Assembly (NCBI GenBank): GCA_034111645.1
Contig: JAWUWW010000041.1
Location: 24,749 to 88,748, forward strand
Origin: CANLBN01 sp034111645
Lineage (GTDB): Bacteria; Pseudomonadota; Gammaproteobacteria; Pseudomonadales; Cellvibrionaceae
Direction of reading: 5' to 3'
DNA length: 64,000 nt
Shown piece by piece: positions 8,882 to 19,618 of this stretch. The position numbers were made by a program, and so were the translations under genes. The notes beneath the pieces are model-generated. The model searched no databases. It was not told the origin of the DNA and was given only the letters and a program-made list of their open reading frames with translations. Positions within the stretch are counted from its first letter, which is position 1. Every line of letters begins with the position of its first letter.

Positions 8882-11800
8882 TTAACTATTGAGGGGTTCA
8901 TTTTTAATGAGGCCACGAATACTTTCTAACAACACCTCTTCTTGATAAGGTTTACCCATATATAAGTTTGCACCTGCTTCCAAACCACGCTGGCGATGCT
9001 TTTCACCTGTTCTAGATGTAATCATAATGATGGGTAAACCCTTATGGAACTGGCTTAAGCGCACCCGCTTAGCCACCTCAAATCCATCCATACGTGGCAT
9101 TTCAATATCTAGCAACATAATATCTGGTTGCTGATCTTGTAAAACACTAATGGCATCAACACCATCTTTTGCCGTTATGACATCATAACCCTCGCGCTCA
9201 AGTAGGCGAGAGGTTACTTTTCTTACGGTTACAGAATCATCAACCACCATGACTAATGGATTTTTTTCAACGAGTTTGTCTTTTGCAATAAATTTAGTGT
9301 CAACATTATCAATCAGATTACGGCTAATGCTACTGCGAATCAAAGCCTTAGGATCTAAGATCACAACCACACGACCATCACCCATAATGGTTGCGCCTGA
9401 CACACCAAGTACTGACTTAAATTGAGGCCCTAAGCTTTTTACTACAATTTCACGGCTACCTTGGAGATGGTCGACTTGAAAGGCGACAGAGTGGTCGGTA
9501 CTTCTGACTAAAATCACCGGTAAAGGCAATGTATGGCCTTCCATTTTTGGTGGTGAGGCAGAATCATCGAGTAGCGTGCTTAAATGACGAAGCTGATACT
9601 CTTGATTCGCATACTGGAATAATTCGTTGGGATTAGCGTAACAATGCTCAAGCTCAAAGGGGCTAACGCGCACGATACCCTCAATAGTATTCAGAGGAAT
9701 GGCATACCGATCTTCACCCATATTAATCATCAGTGCACGGTTAACAGATACCGTGAAGGGTACTCGAATCGCAAAAACAGTACCTTCACCCAGCCGCGAA
9801 TTAATAGCGATGCTACCACCCATAAGACGAATTTCACTATTCACAACATCCATACCTACACCGCGCCCTGAGATTTGAGTAATAGTCTCAGCTGTTGAAA
9901 ATCCAGCATGTAAAATAAATTGCAGAATTTCTTGATCGCTTAAATCTGTATCACTAAAGATAAGGTTGCGTTCAATGGCTTTTTGTCGCACACGATTAAT
10001 ATCAATACCACCCCCATCGTCGGCTACCAATACCAACACATCACTGCCATCTCGATCTAATGTAATTAAAATTCGGCCCGTGGGTGATTTGCCAGCGCCC
10101 TCACGAATTGAAAGCTCCTCTATACCGTGGTCGATAGCGTTTCGGAGCATATGTTCTAATGGTGCAACCATACGCTCCATCATACTTCTATCTAGCTCGC
10201 CCTCGATATTGCCAAGCTCTAGCTCAACGCTTTTATTTAACTCAGATGATATTTGTCGAACAATTCTCCGCAGACGCGGCACAATACGAGAAAAAGGCAC
10301 CATTCTCGAGCGCATTAAGCCCTCTTGCAAATCTGTATTAATACGTGATTGTTGTAACAATACCGTTTCTGCATCCCTTGCTTTATCAGAAAGTGTGCCT
10401 TTGAGATCCATTAAGTCAGAAGCAGATTCAATTAATGAACGTGAGAGTTGCTGTAATTGGGAGTATCGATCCATCTCGAGGGGATCAAAGTCTTCGGACT
10501 CTGTCATCTGCTCTTGACGGAAAATCACCTGCGCTTCTGTTTCGATATCTAAGCGTCTGATTTGTTCTTGCAGCCGCTGAACAGTGGAGCCCATTTCTTC
10601 TAATGAATAACCTAGCTCACTAATTTGCTCCTCCATACGACCACGACTGATTGATGTCTCACCCGCTAAGTTAACTAATTCTTCCATTAAATCAGCAGAA
10701 ACTTTGACCATTTCTTGCGGTTGGTTGCGTCGTGCTACAGCCGCATTACTGCCCAGGCTTCCTTGATTAATATTTACCCTGCTTACTTCTTTTAAAATTG
10801 TAAGAGGCGATTCTTTACTGGTGAAAGGAATAACATTGGTGCCACCTTTAGCGACTTCTTTGAAACCAACATTTGAAGAAGTTTCATTATCAGCAACTGA
10901 ACTTGCAGACTCTGTATTGCTGTCGGTCATACTCTGAGATGGCTGATCAGGGTCGAATTCCTCAACAACTCCGTCTGGCGAGTTAAAAAGCCTCTCAACA
11001 TAATCTACCTGTCGAATCATCTGATCTTGAAATTGATTCACTAGTTGAAGTGTTTGCTCGCTCTGCTCGTCATAAAGTCTACTGATTAAAAAAGTTTCAT
11101 AGTTATGAGATAAAGCACCAAGCCCCTTTAGGCCTACCAAACGGGCTCCACCCTTAAAAGTGTGCAGTGACCGTTGCATTAATTCGTTGCGCTCGCGATC
11201 AACGATGCCATTGCTCCAGCCGCTAATTGATTCGTCTAAATCTTCTAATAACTCATGTGCCTCTTCAAGAAAAATTTCAATGGTGCCTTCATCTAAATCT
11301 ACTAAAGAAAGCTTCTCTTTAGGCGGATTGTCGATGGCATTAGCATTTAAAGTTTCAGCAGGCTTGTCAATATTTTCGTTTGCCGTAATATTTGTATTCT
11401 GATAATTCTGCTGATGAGACTGAGCAATAACAGGTTCAATTGTAGGTAGTGATTGAAGCTTTTGCAGCAGTTCTTCATCTTCATGAGGCAGATCTTGTCC
11501 AGCCGCTATAGCGTCAACAATATTCATTAATTCATTATGGCCAGACAACAAGGTTGCATAGTTTTCTGAATTGGCCTCAACTTCACCATTAATAAATTGA
11601 CCATAAATGTCTTGTAAAAGACTGCTTAGGCGTGCCATTGACTGCAGGTTTGCACGTTCAGCGCCATGACAAAGCGTTGCTAACTCTTCGCGAAGAGGCA
11701 TCCAATCGCTAGGTGTTGCTGGTATTTTTTGCCATTGCTCAATCATCAAATCAGCATCAAGCAGCAGATGCATTCCTTCTGCCATTAATACTTCGAGCAC

Positions 11801-14572
11801 TGCGGGATCTACTTTTTGTTCGTCTTTTTCAGCTTCTTTTTGTCGTGCTAAAGGCCCTACAGAACGTTCTCTTAGCTCATCTAATCGCGCTAAGTATTGA
11901 TTAGCTTTGGCAATAGTGGGATAAATGAGTTGTGATATTTCTACAAGTGCATCTTTTGTATATAGCACTCCATCTTTTAAAAGCTGCAAAATATCATCGT
12001 CAATGTTCACTTGATAGCTGCGCAGCTCTTTAGCAAACTTCTCTAGTGGCGCCATCAATTGTGCAATAGACGTTAGCTCTGCCATATATGCACTACCTTT
12101 TAGCGTATGCAGCGCGCGCTGCATTAAATCGCTTGGCGGTTCATATAAGGGCCTCACTGCCTCCATCTGCTGGATATATTCTTCTACTGCTTCGATATGT
12201 CCCTCAGCCTCTGCATGAAAAATAGCCCATAATTGCGCGTCTATTTCTTCATTAACACCGTCTTCATTAATACTATCGGTATCTTCTAAGGGCTGCGAAG
12301 CTGCTTCGATATTGATTTCTTTTAAAGGACTTGCACTCAAAGCCTGTGATATCTGATCGCTATCTTCACCATTAGCGAGTGATTTTGCCCACGACATATA
12401 TTGTTCGGATAATTTATGATGGGGGTTGGCTTGACGATTGTTAAAAGCTGCAACCATGTCCGGTAGGATTTCTCGCACTTTTGCAATTAGCGTCGTTTGA
12501 GCTTCGTTAGGCTCAATTGCTTTATCAATAATTCGATTGAGTAAATTCTCTACTGACCAGCCTAATTCACCTAAATCAATCGCTTTTACCATGCGCCCGC
12601 TTCCCTTAATGGTATGAAAAGCGCGTCTTACCTCCATCAGTGATGCTTCATTAGAAAAATCTTGTGCCCATAGAGGAAAATGCTCATCCAAGGTTTTACT
12701 AATCTCTCCAACTTCTTCTACAAAAATCTCGACTAGCTCATCATCGATAACAGCTTCTTCATCGCCTACATCAGGAGCTTCAACCTCAACAGCGTCGCCT
12801 AATTTTGCTGCAGATATATCTTCAATTTTTGGGTCATCTGTGGGCTCATTAAGCTGCTCTGTATTTGTCTTGTTTAGGTCAATAATACTATGTACGTTGA
12901 TTGGCCTAACGCTACCAAAGTTGACACCAAGCAGGGCTAATCCAGATATTGCTTTATCAAGAATAGACTCGTCGCTCTCACGAGCAGCAGTCATAAACTC
13001 AATGTAATAATCAACGCTGGCGATGACATCGGCAAAACTGTCTAACTGCTGCCATTGTGGCTTTAGCGCCTGATCAATTAATTGGGACTCAATGTAGGAG
13101 ATGCAGCACGATAAGATATCAGCGGCTTTATTGAGGGATAATATGACCAAATTGCCTCTAACCGCACGCATGTGTTCTGGAACTAATCGAAGTTGCTCTA
13201 TATCCCACTGAGTAGCAATGTAATCAACAATTGCATCTTTGGATTTTTCAAGACCATTGCGACATTCTTCGAGTACCACTTGCTGAGCTTCATTCAGATG
13301 ATGAGTATTTGCTGAGCCAGTTCCTGCAACTGATAGCGATGAATCTAAGCTCGACTCAATATTTATTAATTGATGAACAAAGTTCATCAATTGATTATTT
13401 GTCAGTGGACCGTCTTGATGTCGAAGCGCATCTACAGCCTCTATGCTATCGCTAACTAGGCGACGCAATTCGCCAACACCCAATATGGCCAAGGTGTCAT
13501 TGACTCGCTGCATACCTTTCTTCACAGCAAGCAGGTTTTCTCCGTTATTATCACCTTGCAAACAGAGATCTAATTTTAATTTAACTTCATAAAATTCTTC
13601 ACGAATAGCCGTTGCAACAGCATTTAAAGTACTCGCGTCAATGCCCATTAAACCATCATGCTGGTTAGCCACCTGCGCTAAAGGCAGCATTTGATCTAAT
13701 TCATACCACGATTTAACTTTATTTATGAAAGGCGTCGTGGGTTCGGCAGAGCTAATATAATACAGCAGGTTTTTAATAGCCGTCTCATTACTAAATTCGC
13801 TTAGTGCAATACTGCCACCTTGCTGTAACTGCTTAAGCTCAGCATCAAGTTCACGCAATAAATTACGAGTACCCGCTGTGGACTCAATAAATTGCTTCGA
13901 CAGACCATCGACAACTGCATATGCAATATGCCAAATTTGGTAACGTTTTGTGCCTATAAGTAATTTCCGAAGACGATCAGAAACTTTTAATAAATAATCA
14001 TAATTTTCATCAATATTAACTTGATTCGCCACACCAGCGGCAGCGTATTGATACATCTTTCGAAGTTTTGAAATCAATAACTTTAACTGCGCATCATCAC
14101 GCGTTATGGGTAAAGCAGTGCCCTCAACAACACGTGAATAACTCATGTTTGGAGTGAACAAAGTAGATTCACTTAGTAGGTTTACCCCCCTTACAGACCG
14201 AATATCATTGAGCAGCGATAAGACGATTGCTGGGTAGTCACGTTTTGTATGCTGAATTTTTTCGAGATAGTGAGGGAGCTGAAGAATTGCTCGCATAAGC
14301 ACTTCTAGACCCTCGTTAGGCTTACTGATTTTATTATCGAGCAGGGCTTGTGATAGCTCTTCTATTTCTTCAGCTAACATAGCCGCGCCATGAAAACCCA
14401 CCATTCTTAAGCTGCCGTAAACCTGATGTATTAGTGTCTGACAAAACCTTAGCTGGGTAATATCTTGAGGATCGCTCGCATAATTCTCCAGCACCCGCTG
14501 AGACTCCTGCAGCGTTTCGTTGATTTCTTTAACAACCCATTCCAGGGCAGTGTATTGGCGATTATCTGCCAT
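8882..14572 (-). CDS. chpA: Multi-Hpt hybrid histidine kinase ChpA of the type IV pilus chemosensory system
   Basis: This 1896-residue cytosolic CheA-type hybrid kinase phosphorylates PilG and PilH and controls pilus motors and cAMP. Phosphotransfer modules are strung along the N-terminal two thirds. Clear or likely phospho-histidines are His49 (IHQVYGS), His653 (HTIKGSGRM), His822 (HTLKGSAYM), possibly His969 (CHGAERAN) and His1137 (HTFKGGARL); degenerate Hpt-like bundles lie between. Next come a dimerisation helix (about 1280-1400), a CheA ATPase domain (NAIDHGIE, DDGGGID, GRGVGMD), a CheW domain and a C-terminal receiver with Asp1822 (LLDIEMP). Size and architecture match Pseudomonas ChpA. 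The start has an upstream purine-rich stretch; no frameshifts were seen. Confidence 0.96.
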   Translation of the reverse strand: MADNRQYTALEWVVKEINETLQESQRVLENYASDPQDITQLRFCQTLIHQVYGSLRMVGFHGAAMLAEEIEELSQALLDNKISKPNEGLEVLMRAILQLPHYLEKIQHTKRDYPAIVLSLLNDIRSVRGVNLLSESTLFTPNMSYSRVVEGTALPITRDDAQLKLLISKLRKMYQYAAAGVANQVNIDENYDYLLKVSDRLRKLLIGTKRYQIWHIAYAVVDGLSKQFIESTAGTRNLLRELDAELKQLQQGGSIALSEFSNETAIKNLLYYISSAEPTTPFINKVKSWYELDQMLPLAQVANQHDGLMGIDASTLNAVATAIREEFYEVKLKLDLCLQGDNNGENLLAVKKGMQRVNDTLAILGVGELRRLVSDSIEAVDALRHQDGPLTNNQLMNFVHQLINIESSLDSSLSVAGTGSANTHHLNEAQQVVLEECRNGLEKSKDAIVDYIATQWDIEQLRLVPEHMRAVRGNLVILSLNKAADILSCCISYIESQLIDQALKPQWQQLDSFADVIASVDYYIEFMTAARESDESILDKAISGLALLGVNFGSVRPINVHSIIDLNKTNTEQLNEPTDDPKIEDISAAKLGDAVEVEAPDVGDEEAVIDDELVEIFVEEVGEISKTLDEHFPLWAQDFSNEASLMEVRRAFHTIKGSGRMVKAIDLGELGWSVENLLNRIIDKAIEPNEAQTTLIAKVREILPDMVAAFNNRQANPHHKLSEQYMSWAKSLANGEDSDQISQALSASPLKEINIEAASQPLEDTDSINEDGVNEEIDAQLWAIFHAEAEGHIEAVEEYIQQMEAVRPLYEPPSDLMQRALHTLKGSAYMAELTSIAQLMAPLEKFAKELRSYQVNIDDDILQLLKDGVLYTKDALVEISQLIYPTIAKANQYLARLDELRERSVGPLARQKEAEKDEQKVDPAVLEVLMAEGMHLLLDADLMIEQWQKIPATPSDWMPLREELATLCHGAERANLQSMARLSSLLQDIYGQFINGEVEANSENYATLLSGHNELMNIVDAIAAGQDLPHEDEELLQKLQSLPTIEPVIAQSHQQNYQNTNITANENIDKPAETLNANAIDNPPKEKLSLVDLDEGTIEIFLEEAHELLEDLDESISGWSNGIVDRERNELMQRSLHTFKGGARLVGLKGLGALSHNYETFLISRLYDEQSEQTLQLVNQFQDQMIRQVDYVERLFNSPDGVVEEFDPDQPSQSMTDSNTESASSVADNETSSNVGFKEVAKGGTNVIPFTSKESPLTILKEVSRVNINQGSLGSNAAVARRNQPQEMVKVSADLMEELVNLAGETSISRGRMEEQISELGYSLEEMGSTVQRLQEQIRRLDIETEAQVIFRQEQMTESEDFDPLEMDRYSQLQQLSRSLIESASDLMDLKGTLSDKARDAETVLLQQSRINTDLQEGLMRSRMVPFSRIVPRLRRIVRQISSELNKSVELELGNIEGELDRSMMERMVAPLEHMLRNAIDHGIEELSIREGAGKSPTGRILITLDRDGSDVLVLVADDGGGIDINRVRQKAIERNLIFSDTDLSDQEILQFILHAGFSTAETITQISGRGVGMDVVNSEIRLMGGSIAINSRLGEGTVFAIRVPFTVSVNRALMINMGEDRYAIPLNTIEGIVRVSPFELEHCYANPNELFQYANQEYQLRHLSTLLDDSASPPKMEGHTLPLPVILVRSTDHSVAFQVDHLQGSREIVVKSLGPQFKSVLGVSGATIMGDGRVVVILDPKALIRSSISRNLIDNVDTKFIAKDKLVEKNPLVMVVDDSVTVRKVTSRLLEREGYDVITAKDGVDAISVLQDQQPDIMLLDIEMPRMDGFEVAKRVRLSQFHKGLPIIMITSRTGEKHRQRGLEAGANLYMGKPYQEEVLLESIRGLIKNEPLNS

Positions 14573-14640
14573 AAATCCTCTCGATGATTAGATGACTAAG
14601 GAACACAATAAATTTTTATTGAGTGCTATCAAGAGTCAAC

Positions 14641-15492
14641 TTAACTACATTTTACGTACGCCTGAACCTCATCATTCATAACACGCTTTAGATCCGCACA
14701 CTTCCAATCAGTGACTTCACCAAGTCCTATAACTAATATACCGCCGGGTTTCAGATGTTTAACTAATTCTTGTAATATTTCTCTTCTTCGCCATCTACGA
14801 AAATAAATCAATACATTTTGACAAAAAATAATATCCATCGGTTGAATAGTTCGCCGATTTACATGCATGATGTTCAACTGCGAAAAACAAACACGTCGAC
14901 GTATTCTCTCAATGACTTGATAGCTATCATTTTCAAGCGTATCAAAGTACTTAAGTTTTTCATGCATATCTAGCAAACTTAAACTTCTGCGACCATAAAC
15001 TCCCTCGCGGGCAACAGATAGTGCGGGCAAGCTAACATCGACTGCAGTCACACCGTAATAATAATTGCCCTCTCTTTTTCTGAAACAATCATCGGCAATT
15101 GCAGCTAAGCCATAAGGTTCTTCGCCTGTTGAACAACCGACGCTCCACATTTCAAAGCTTTCAGTCATAAGACCATTATTTAGTTTATTTTCAATGCTCT
15201 GTTTAACAAGATTTAAAGAAGGTCGATGTCGAAAAAAACTAGTCTCTTTAATGACGAGCCTATCAACCAAGATCTCCCATTCAGCAGAGCCAGTTTTATC
15301 ATCTTTCACTTGATAAAAATAAAGAGCGGGATCGGTAATCTCCAGCTCTCTCATTCGAATAGCTACCTGTGTTTGCAACAGTACTCTTTGTAAATGCGTC
15401 AATTGAATGCCTGTGCGTTTCTCTAGCAGACCCTCCCAAAGAGAAAACTCTTGACCCGATAGCACTTTAACTTTTTGCAGTGACCACGACAT
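14641..15492 (-). CDS. pilK: Chemoreceptor methyltransferase PilK (CheR family)
   Basis: PilK transfers methyl groups from SAM to glutamates of the receptor PilJ. The 283-residue protein has the CheR order: a small helical N-terminal domain, KETSFFRHRPS, the SAM-binding WSVGCSTGEEPYGLA, DVSLPALSVAREGVYGRRSL, and DIIFCQNVLIYF near the C-terminus. These are all hallmark CheR segments. The gene sits 23 bases after pilJ and 68 bases before chpA on the same strand, as in the Pseudomonas operon. Confidence 0.94.
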   Translation of the reverse strand: MSWSLQKVKVLSGQEFSLWEGLLEKRTGIQLTHLQRVLLQTQVAIRMRELEITDPALYFYQVKDDKTGSAEWEILVDRLVIKETSFFRHRPSLNLVKQSIENKLNNGLMTESFEMWSVGCSTGEEPYGLAAIADDCFRKREGNYYYGVTAVDVSLPALSVAREGVYGRRSLSLLDMHEKLKYFDTLENDSYQVIERIRRRVCFSQLNIMHVNRRTIQPMDIIFCQNVLIYFRRWRRREILQELVKHLKPGGILVIGLGEVTDWKCADLKRVMNDEVQAYVKCS

Positions 15493-15515
15493 AGTATTTT
15501 TTAATGATTTAATAA

Positions 15516-17798
15516 TTAACGAGCTGATTTCTTGCCTTTATTAGGAAAATCAACATCGGATAAATCGATATCGAATTCATCTAGCAAGTCTTCACCATCT
15601 GTTAATTCGCTGAAAAAGTCATTGGAATCTTCGCTATCATTGAAATCTAAATCGGATAATATTTTATTAGTGCTGGCACCTTTAGATTTAGAAGGCGCAG
15701 ACTTTGATGATGAAATCGAATTTTTATGCATTGGAGGCGACGCTTTCTTAGTAGAAGAAACCACTTGTCGCTCAAGGTCTGCAAGCATTTCATCGGGTAA
15801 TGTGAAGCCAGCAACTGATTGACGCAGCTCAGCGGCCATATCTGCCAGATTACCAATTGAGTTAGCAGTTTCACCGGTACCTGCCGTAGTTTGCGACGTA
15901 ATCTCTTGAATAGCATTCATCGTGTTTGAGATATGTCCTGCAGAAGACGCCTGCTGTCTTGCGGCGTTAGAGATGTTTTGAATCAATTCAGCCAAGTTTG
16001 CCGATACACCTTCAATTTCCTCTAGTGCCACACCCGCATCTTGTGCCAAACGAGCGCCTCGAACAACCTCTGACGTTGTTTGCTCCATCGAGATAACCGC
16101 TTCATTCGTGTCCGACTGAATAGCTTTAACTAGCGATCCAATCTGCTTAGTTGCCGCCGCAGAACGCTCAGCAAGTCGCTGTACCTCATCCGCTACGACC
16201 GCGAAGCCTCGACCTGCATCACCGGCCATCGACGCCTGAATTGCTGCGTTCAAGGCTAGAATATTTGTTTGGTCAGCAATATCATTAATCAAACTTACGA
16301 TATCACCAATTTCTTGAGAAGATTCACCCAAGCGCTTAATACGCTTAGAGGTATCTTGAATCTGTTCCCGAATCGTATCCATTCCGTTGATTGTATTCTG
16401 CACCAATTTAGCGCCATTGTTTGCAATCGATACTGACTTACCCGCAACTAATGCTGACTCAGAGGCATTAGCCGATACTTGGTCAATGGTTACAGCCATT
16501 TCGTTAATTGCGGCCGATGCGCCTGCAATTTCTTGTGCTTGGTGGTTAGAGGCTTCAGCTAGATGATAAGCCGTTTGCTGAGTGCTCTGGGCCGCCTGAG
16601 AAACTTGCACCGCTGTTCTATTAATTCGCGAAACCAACCGCCTAAGTTGGTCAACAGTAAAGTTAATGGAGTCTGCAATCGCCCCCGTAAAATCCTCAGA
16701 TACTGTAGCCGAGATCGTTAAATCACCATCAGCAAGGTCAATTAGCTCATCGAGTAATCGTAAAATAGCTTCCTGTGTTCTTTGACTTTCTTTTTGCTGA
16801 CGATTTATCTCATACATTGAATTTATTCGCTGTATTATGATTATGCCTGCAATTGAAAGAATGAAGCCTATGATAGCCGCAATAATATGGATCAGCCGTG
16901 GAAAGCGATTACCGGTGAAGGTTTCAATATCAGCATCAATTGAACTTAAGTTGGTTCGCATCACACCAAAGTTTGCCAAGAGTCTTGAACGCGCCTCTTT
17001 AGTCGCTATTATTTTCTCAATAGAAGGGAAGAATGGTCGCTGACTTTCTGTATTTTTTGCTCCTATTACTTGTTCGAAGGTATTAATTATTTGCAATCCA
17101 TTTAATATTTCAGGATCTGTAACTGGCCGTCTATTACCAATTCCACGAGTAAGTAGCTCATTATTTGACTCGAACTCGGCAATATTATCCTGGAGCTGAT
17201 CAATACTTCCTCTATTCGCAGATTCTTGCGTGATAAATAAATTGATTTTATTTGACATATCTTGCAGCAAGAAAGCTTGACGACTAATAGCATCAATTTG
17301 ATATTGCGGTAAATTTGCCGCAGACATTCTAGCCACCGCAGATAAGACTATTTTTTCTGCCTCAGAAGCACCGGTCGATAAGTATCCACCAATCGAGTTG
17401 ACGAGGTTAATCGCAATTTCAGCGTCAGCAGCAACTTTTACATCGTTACCAATAGCCTGCCAAGCGCGATTTATTTGCGCTAGCTCATTTGTCACTCTAT
17501 TTTTTGTATATTGACTAGCGTCATCTAATACATCTAAATTACTTTGGATCACCGAAAGAGTTAAATTCAATGGATCGATAGCTGAAGCATCACCCGTCAC
17601 AATATCGTCGATGAAGAATTCCACTGCTATGGTTGCAGAATTAATCTCACTGATACTTAGAATATTATCTGCATCCTCTTCGTTATTTTGGTTTAGCTGA
17701 AAGCCCAGATAAAAAGATATAAACAAGAAGGCTATGGCAATGATAATTAACCCTGGCAGCCAAAATCGACCTCGAAAAACATTACTGTTAAATTTCAT
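15516..17798 (-). CDS. pilJ: Type IV pilus methyl-accepting chemotaxis protein PilJ
   Basis: This is the receptor of the Chp pathway. From the ATG chosen, 760 residues show a first membrane helix at about 12-35 (LIIIAIAFLFISFYLG), a roughly 280-residue periplasmic helical sensor, a second helix (IIAAIIGFILSIAGIIII), a HAMP-like segment, and a cytoplasmic signalling hairpin. The tip of that hairpin contains NAAIQASMAGDAGRGFAVVA, the MCP hallmark. The start at 17798 has GGAG 9 bases upstream; a GTG at 17837 gives a longer, less likely form. The acidic C-terminal tail (DLDFNDSEDSNDFF) differs from a classic CheR-binding pentapeptide. Confidence 0.94.
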   Translation of the reverse strand: MKFNSNVFRGRFWLPGLIIIAIAFLFISFYLGFQLNQNNEEDADNILSISEINSATIAVEFFIDDIVTGDASAIDPLNLTLSVIQSNLDVLDDASQYTKNRVTNELAQINRAWQAIGNDVKVAADAEIAINLVNSIGGYLSTGASEAEKIVLSAVARMSAANLPQYQIDAISRQAFLLQDMSNKINLFITQESANRGSIDQLQDNIAEFESNNELLTRGIGNRRPVTDPEILNGLQIINTFEQVIGAKNTESQRPFFPSIEKIIATKEARSRLLANFGVMRTNLSSIDADIETFTGNRFPRLIHIIAAIIGFILSIAGIIIIQRINSMYEINRQQKESQRTQEAILRLLDELIDLADGDLTISATVSEDFTGAIADSINFTVDQLRRLVSRINRTAVQVSQAAQSTQQTAYHLAEASNHQAQEIAGASAAINEMAVTIDQVSANASESALVAGKSVSIANNGAKLVQNTINGMDTIREQIQDTSKRIKRLGESSQEIGDIVSLINDIADQTNILALNAAIQASMAGDAGRGFAVVADEVQRLAERSAAATKQIGSLVKAIQSDTNEAVISMEQTTSEVVRGARLAQDAGVALEEIEGVSANLAELIQNISNAARQQASSAGHISNTMNAIQEITSQTTAGTGETANSIGNLADMAAELRQSVAGFTLPDEMLADLERQVVSSTKKASPPMHKNSISSSKSAPSKSKGASTNKILSDLDFNDSEDSNDFFSELTDGEDLLDEFDIDLSDVDFPNKGKKSAR

Positions 17799-17905
17799 AC
17801 TTATACTCCAGCTAGGAACGAGGGCTAAGTCGTCCACATAAAAACTCTTAAAATTCAGATACCGTTAACTAACTATGCAGCTAATGCAATAATAATCAGC
17901 ATGAT

Positions 17906-18451
17906 TTAGCTACCGGAAACATCCATAAAATTAGGCTTTTCCATCAATTTCAGGGGATGAAAAACACTCCAAGTGGTACCATTTAGCTCGAAACTACCAT
18001 CTATAAATTCTTCTATGGACTCTGGCAGCTCCGTTGACAATTCAGTTTTTCTGGAAGAAATATCAAAGTACTGCATGCCAAACACTTGATCTACCCAAAG
18101 GCCAGCATAAGTTTTGTTGCGATCGATAACCAACAAACGCTGCTGCTTTTTATTACCTATTAATAACTCACCAAAAAATGCAGCTAAATCAAATATTGGC
18201 AATAAGCGGCCGCGGACATTCGCAATACCCTTTACCCATGGTTGAACCCCCGGCAGTTTTGTATGCGCAGGCACCTCAAGCATTTCATTTAACTCATCCA
18301 TTGATACGACAAAATGTTTACCAAACATTGAAAAGCCTACGCCACTCCACTGAGCAACAGCGTCTTTTTGTGCAGGTAGCTGCTGAGCCGCCATTAGACT
18401 CTTCTGCGCCAAATCGGCTAGCGCCTGAAAGGCGGTTTTATACTCGGCCAT
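17906..18451 (-). CDS. pilI: CheW-like adaptor PilI
   Basis: This 181-residue adaptor couples PilJ to ChpA. The CheW domain occupies about residues 35-175: FSMFGKHFVVSMDELNEML, PWVKGIANVRGRLLPIFDL (the CheW signature turn) and LLVIDRN. It is the third gene of the operon, 33 bases after pilH and upstream of pilJ, the usual place for pilI. The short N-terminal helix precedes the domain as in Pseudomonas PilI. Confidence 0.93.
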   Translation of the reverse strand: MAEYKTAFQALADLAQKSLMAAQQLPAQKDAVAQWSGVGFSMFGKHFVVSMDELNEMLEVPAHTKLPGVQPWVKGIANVRGRLLPIFDLAAFFGELLIGNKKQQRLLVIDRNKTYAGLWVDQVFGMQYFDISSRKTELSTELPESIEEFIDGSFELNGTTWSVFHPLKLMEKPNFMDVSGS

Positions 18452-18484
18452 TAAATAACCATTTTTTATTTTTAATGATCAAAA

Positions 18485-18850
18485 CTAACCCGCCAAGGCG
18501 TCGGATACAGCCTTGAGTAACTGAGCTTCTGAAACAGGTTTAACAAGATAAGCTCTAGCACCTTGCCGCATTCCCCACACTTTATCAGTTGCTTGATCTT
18601 TAGTTGACACAATCACTACTGGAATTTCTTTTGTCACTTCGTTACGGCTCAGTTGTCGAGTGGCTTGAAAACCATTAACCCCGGGCATCACTACGTCCAT
18701 TAAAATAACGTCTGGACGCTCGGCCTGTGCCATTTTTATACCTTCCTCACCGCTGTTGGCCACTTGAACAGAGTAACTATTTTTTTCCAAAATAGTTGTA
18801 AGCTTATATATTTCAGTCGGAGAATCATCGATGATGAGAACATTAATCAT
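18485..18850 (-). CDS. pilH: Response regulator PilH (single receiver domain)
   Basis: PilH is a CheY-like phosphoacceptor of ChpA, associated with pilus retraction or with acting as a phosphate sink. From the ATG used here it has 121 residues, with the acidic pair in LIIDDSPTEIYKL, the phosphorylated Asp52 (VILMDVVMPGVNGFQ), the conserved Thr/Ser in VIVSTKDQ and the Lys in LVKPVSE. SPTEIYKL and KVWGMRQGARAYL follow PilH rather than PilG. A GTG five codons upstream (18865) is in frame, but family length favours the ATG. No output domain is present. Confidence 0.94.
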   Translation of the reverse strand: MINVLIIDDSPTEIYKLTTILEKNSYSVQVANSGEEGIKMAQAERPDVILMDVVMPGVNGFQATRQLSRNEVTKEIPVVIVSTKDQATDKVWGMRQGARAYLVKPVSEAQLLKAVSDALAG

Positions 18851-18939
18851 GATTTTTTCAAGCACCCTTTAAATAATTTGATGGAAAAGCGTTAATCTAT
18901 TTACAGATATGCACGCGACAACTAAACAAACACATTAAC

Positions 18940-19320
18940 CTATGACAAATAAGGCTCAATAGCATTTAAGAGCTCTGTCTTACTAAAGGGCTTCGTGAGA
19001 TATTGATCTGAACCTACAATTCGACCCTTGGCTTTATCAAACAAGCCATCTTTGCTCGATAGCATAATAACAGGCGTTTTCTTGAACTCGCTGTTGTTTT
19101 TGATCAACGCACAGGTTTGATAACCATCGAGTCGAGGCATCATAATATCAACAAATATTATATTAGGTCGAGTATCAGCAATTTTAGCCAATGCATCAAA
19201 TCCATCGGTTGCCGTCACAACCACACAACCAGCTTTAGCAAGCAAAGTTTCTGCTGTTCGACGAATAGTTTTACTATCGTCGATCACCATTACTTTCAGG
19301 CCATCCAGAGTTACACTCAT
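18940..19320 (-). CDS. pilG: Response regulator PilG (single receiver domain)
   Basis: PilG is the CheY-like regulator at the head of the Pil-Chp operon and promotes pilus extension and cAMP signalling. The 126-residue receiver shows MVIDDSKTIRRTAE, the phosphorylated Asp58 (IIFVDIMMPRLDGYQ), VIMLSSKDG and the Lys in YLTKPFSK. DSKTIRRTAE and CALIKNN match PilG. As first gene of an eight-gene minus-strand operon it must have its promoter in the roughly 298-base divergent gap shared with gshB; I could not single out reliable boxes there. Confidence 0.95.
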   Translation of the reverse strand: MSVTLDGLKVMVIDDSKTIRRTAETLLAKAGCVVVTATDGFDALAKIADTRPNIIFVDIMMPRLDGYQTCALIKNNSEFKKTPVIMLSSKDGLFDKAKGRIVGSDQYLTKPFSKTELLNAIEPYLS

Positions 19321-19618
19321 AAAACAAATACCTTCTTATAATTATGAGGGCGCAAAAAGCTAGCCCCATATACTTCATTGTTTTTAGACAAATTATTTAG
19401 CGAATTTAAGTCTCAGTTATAGCTTGCACTGATAATATTAATTGCAATTGCTAGTTTGTAACACAGCCGCTACTTTTTATCCATAACGAGCGCCCATATT
19501 TACATATTTCCTTAAGAAAGAGCTCTATGCTACTCAATTAACTGATAAAATTACACTTTTATTGTAGACTTTCACGTAAGAGTTTCAACATACTATCCAT
19601 TAAATATAGGGCTTTATA

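Noticed and set aside
15532..15822. Plus-strand open frame opposite pilJ
   Set aside because: It is the complement of the acidic PilJ tail; such shadows are common opposite long minus-strand genes in this region.
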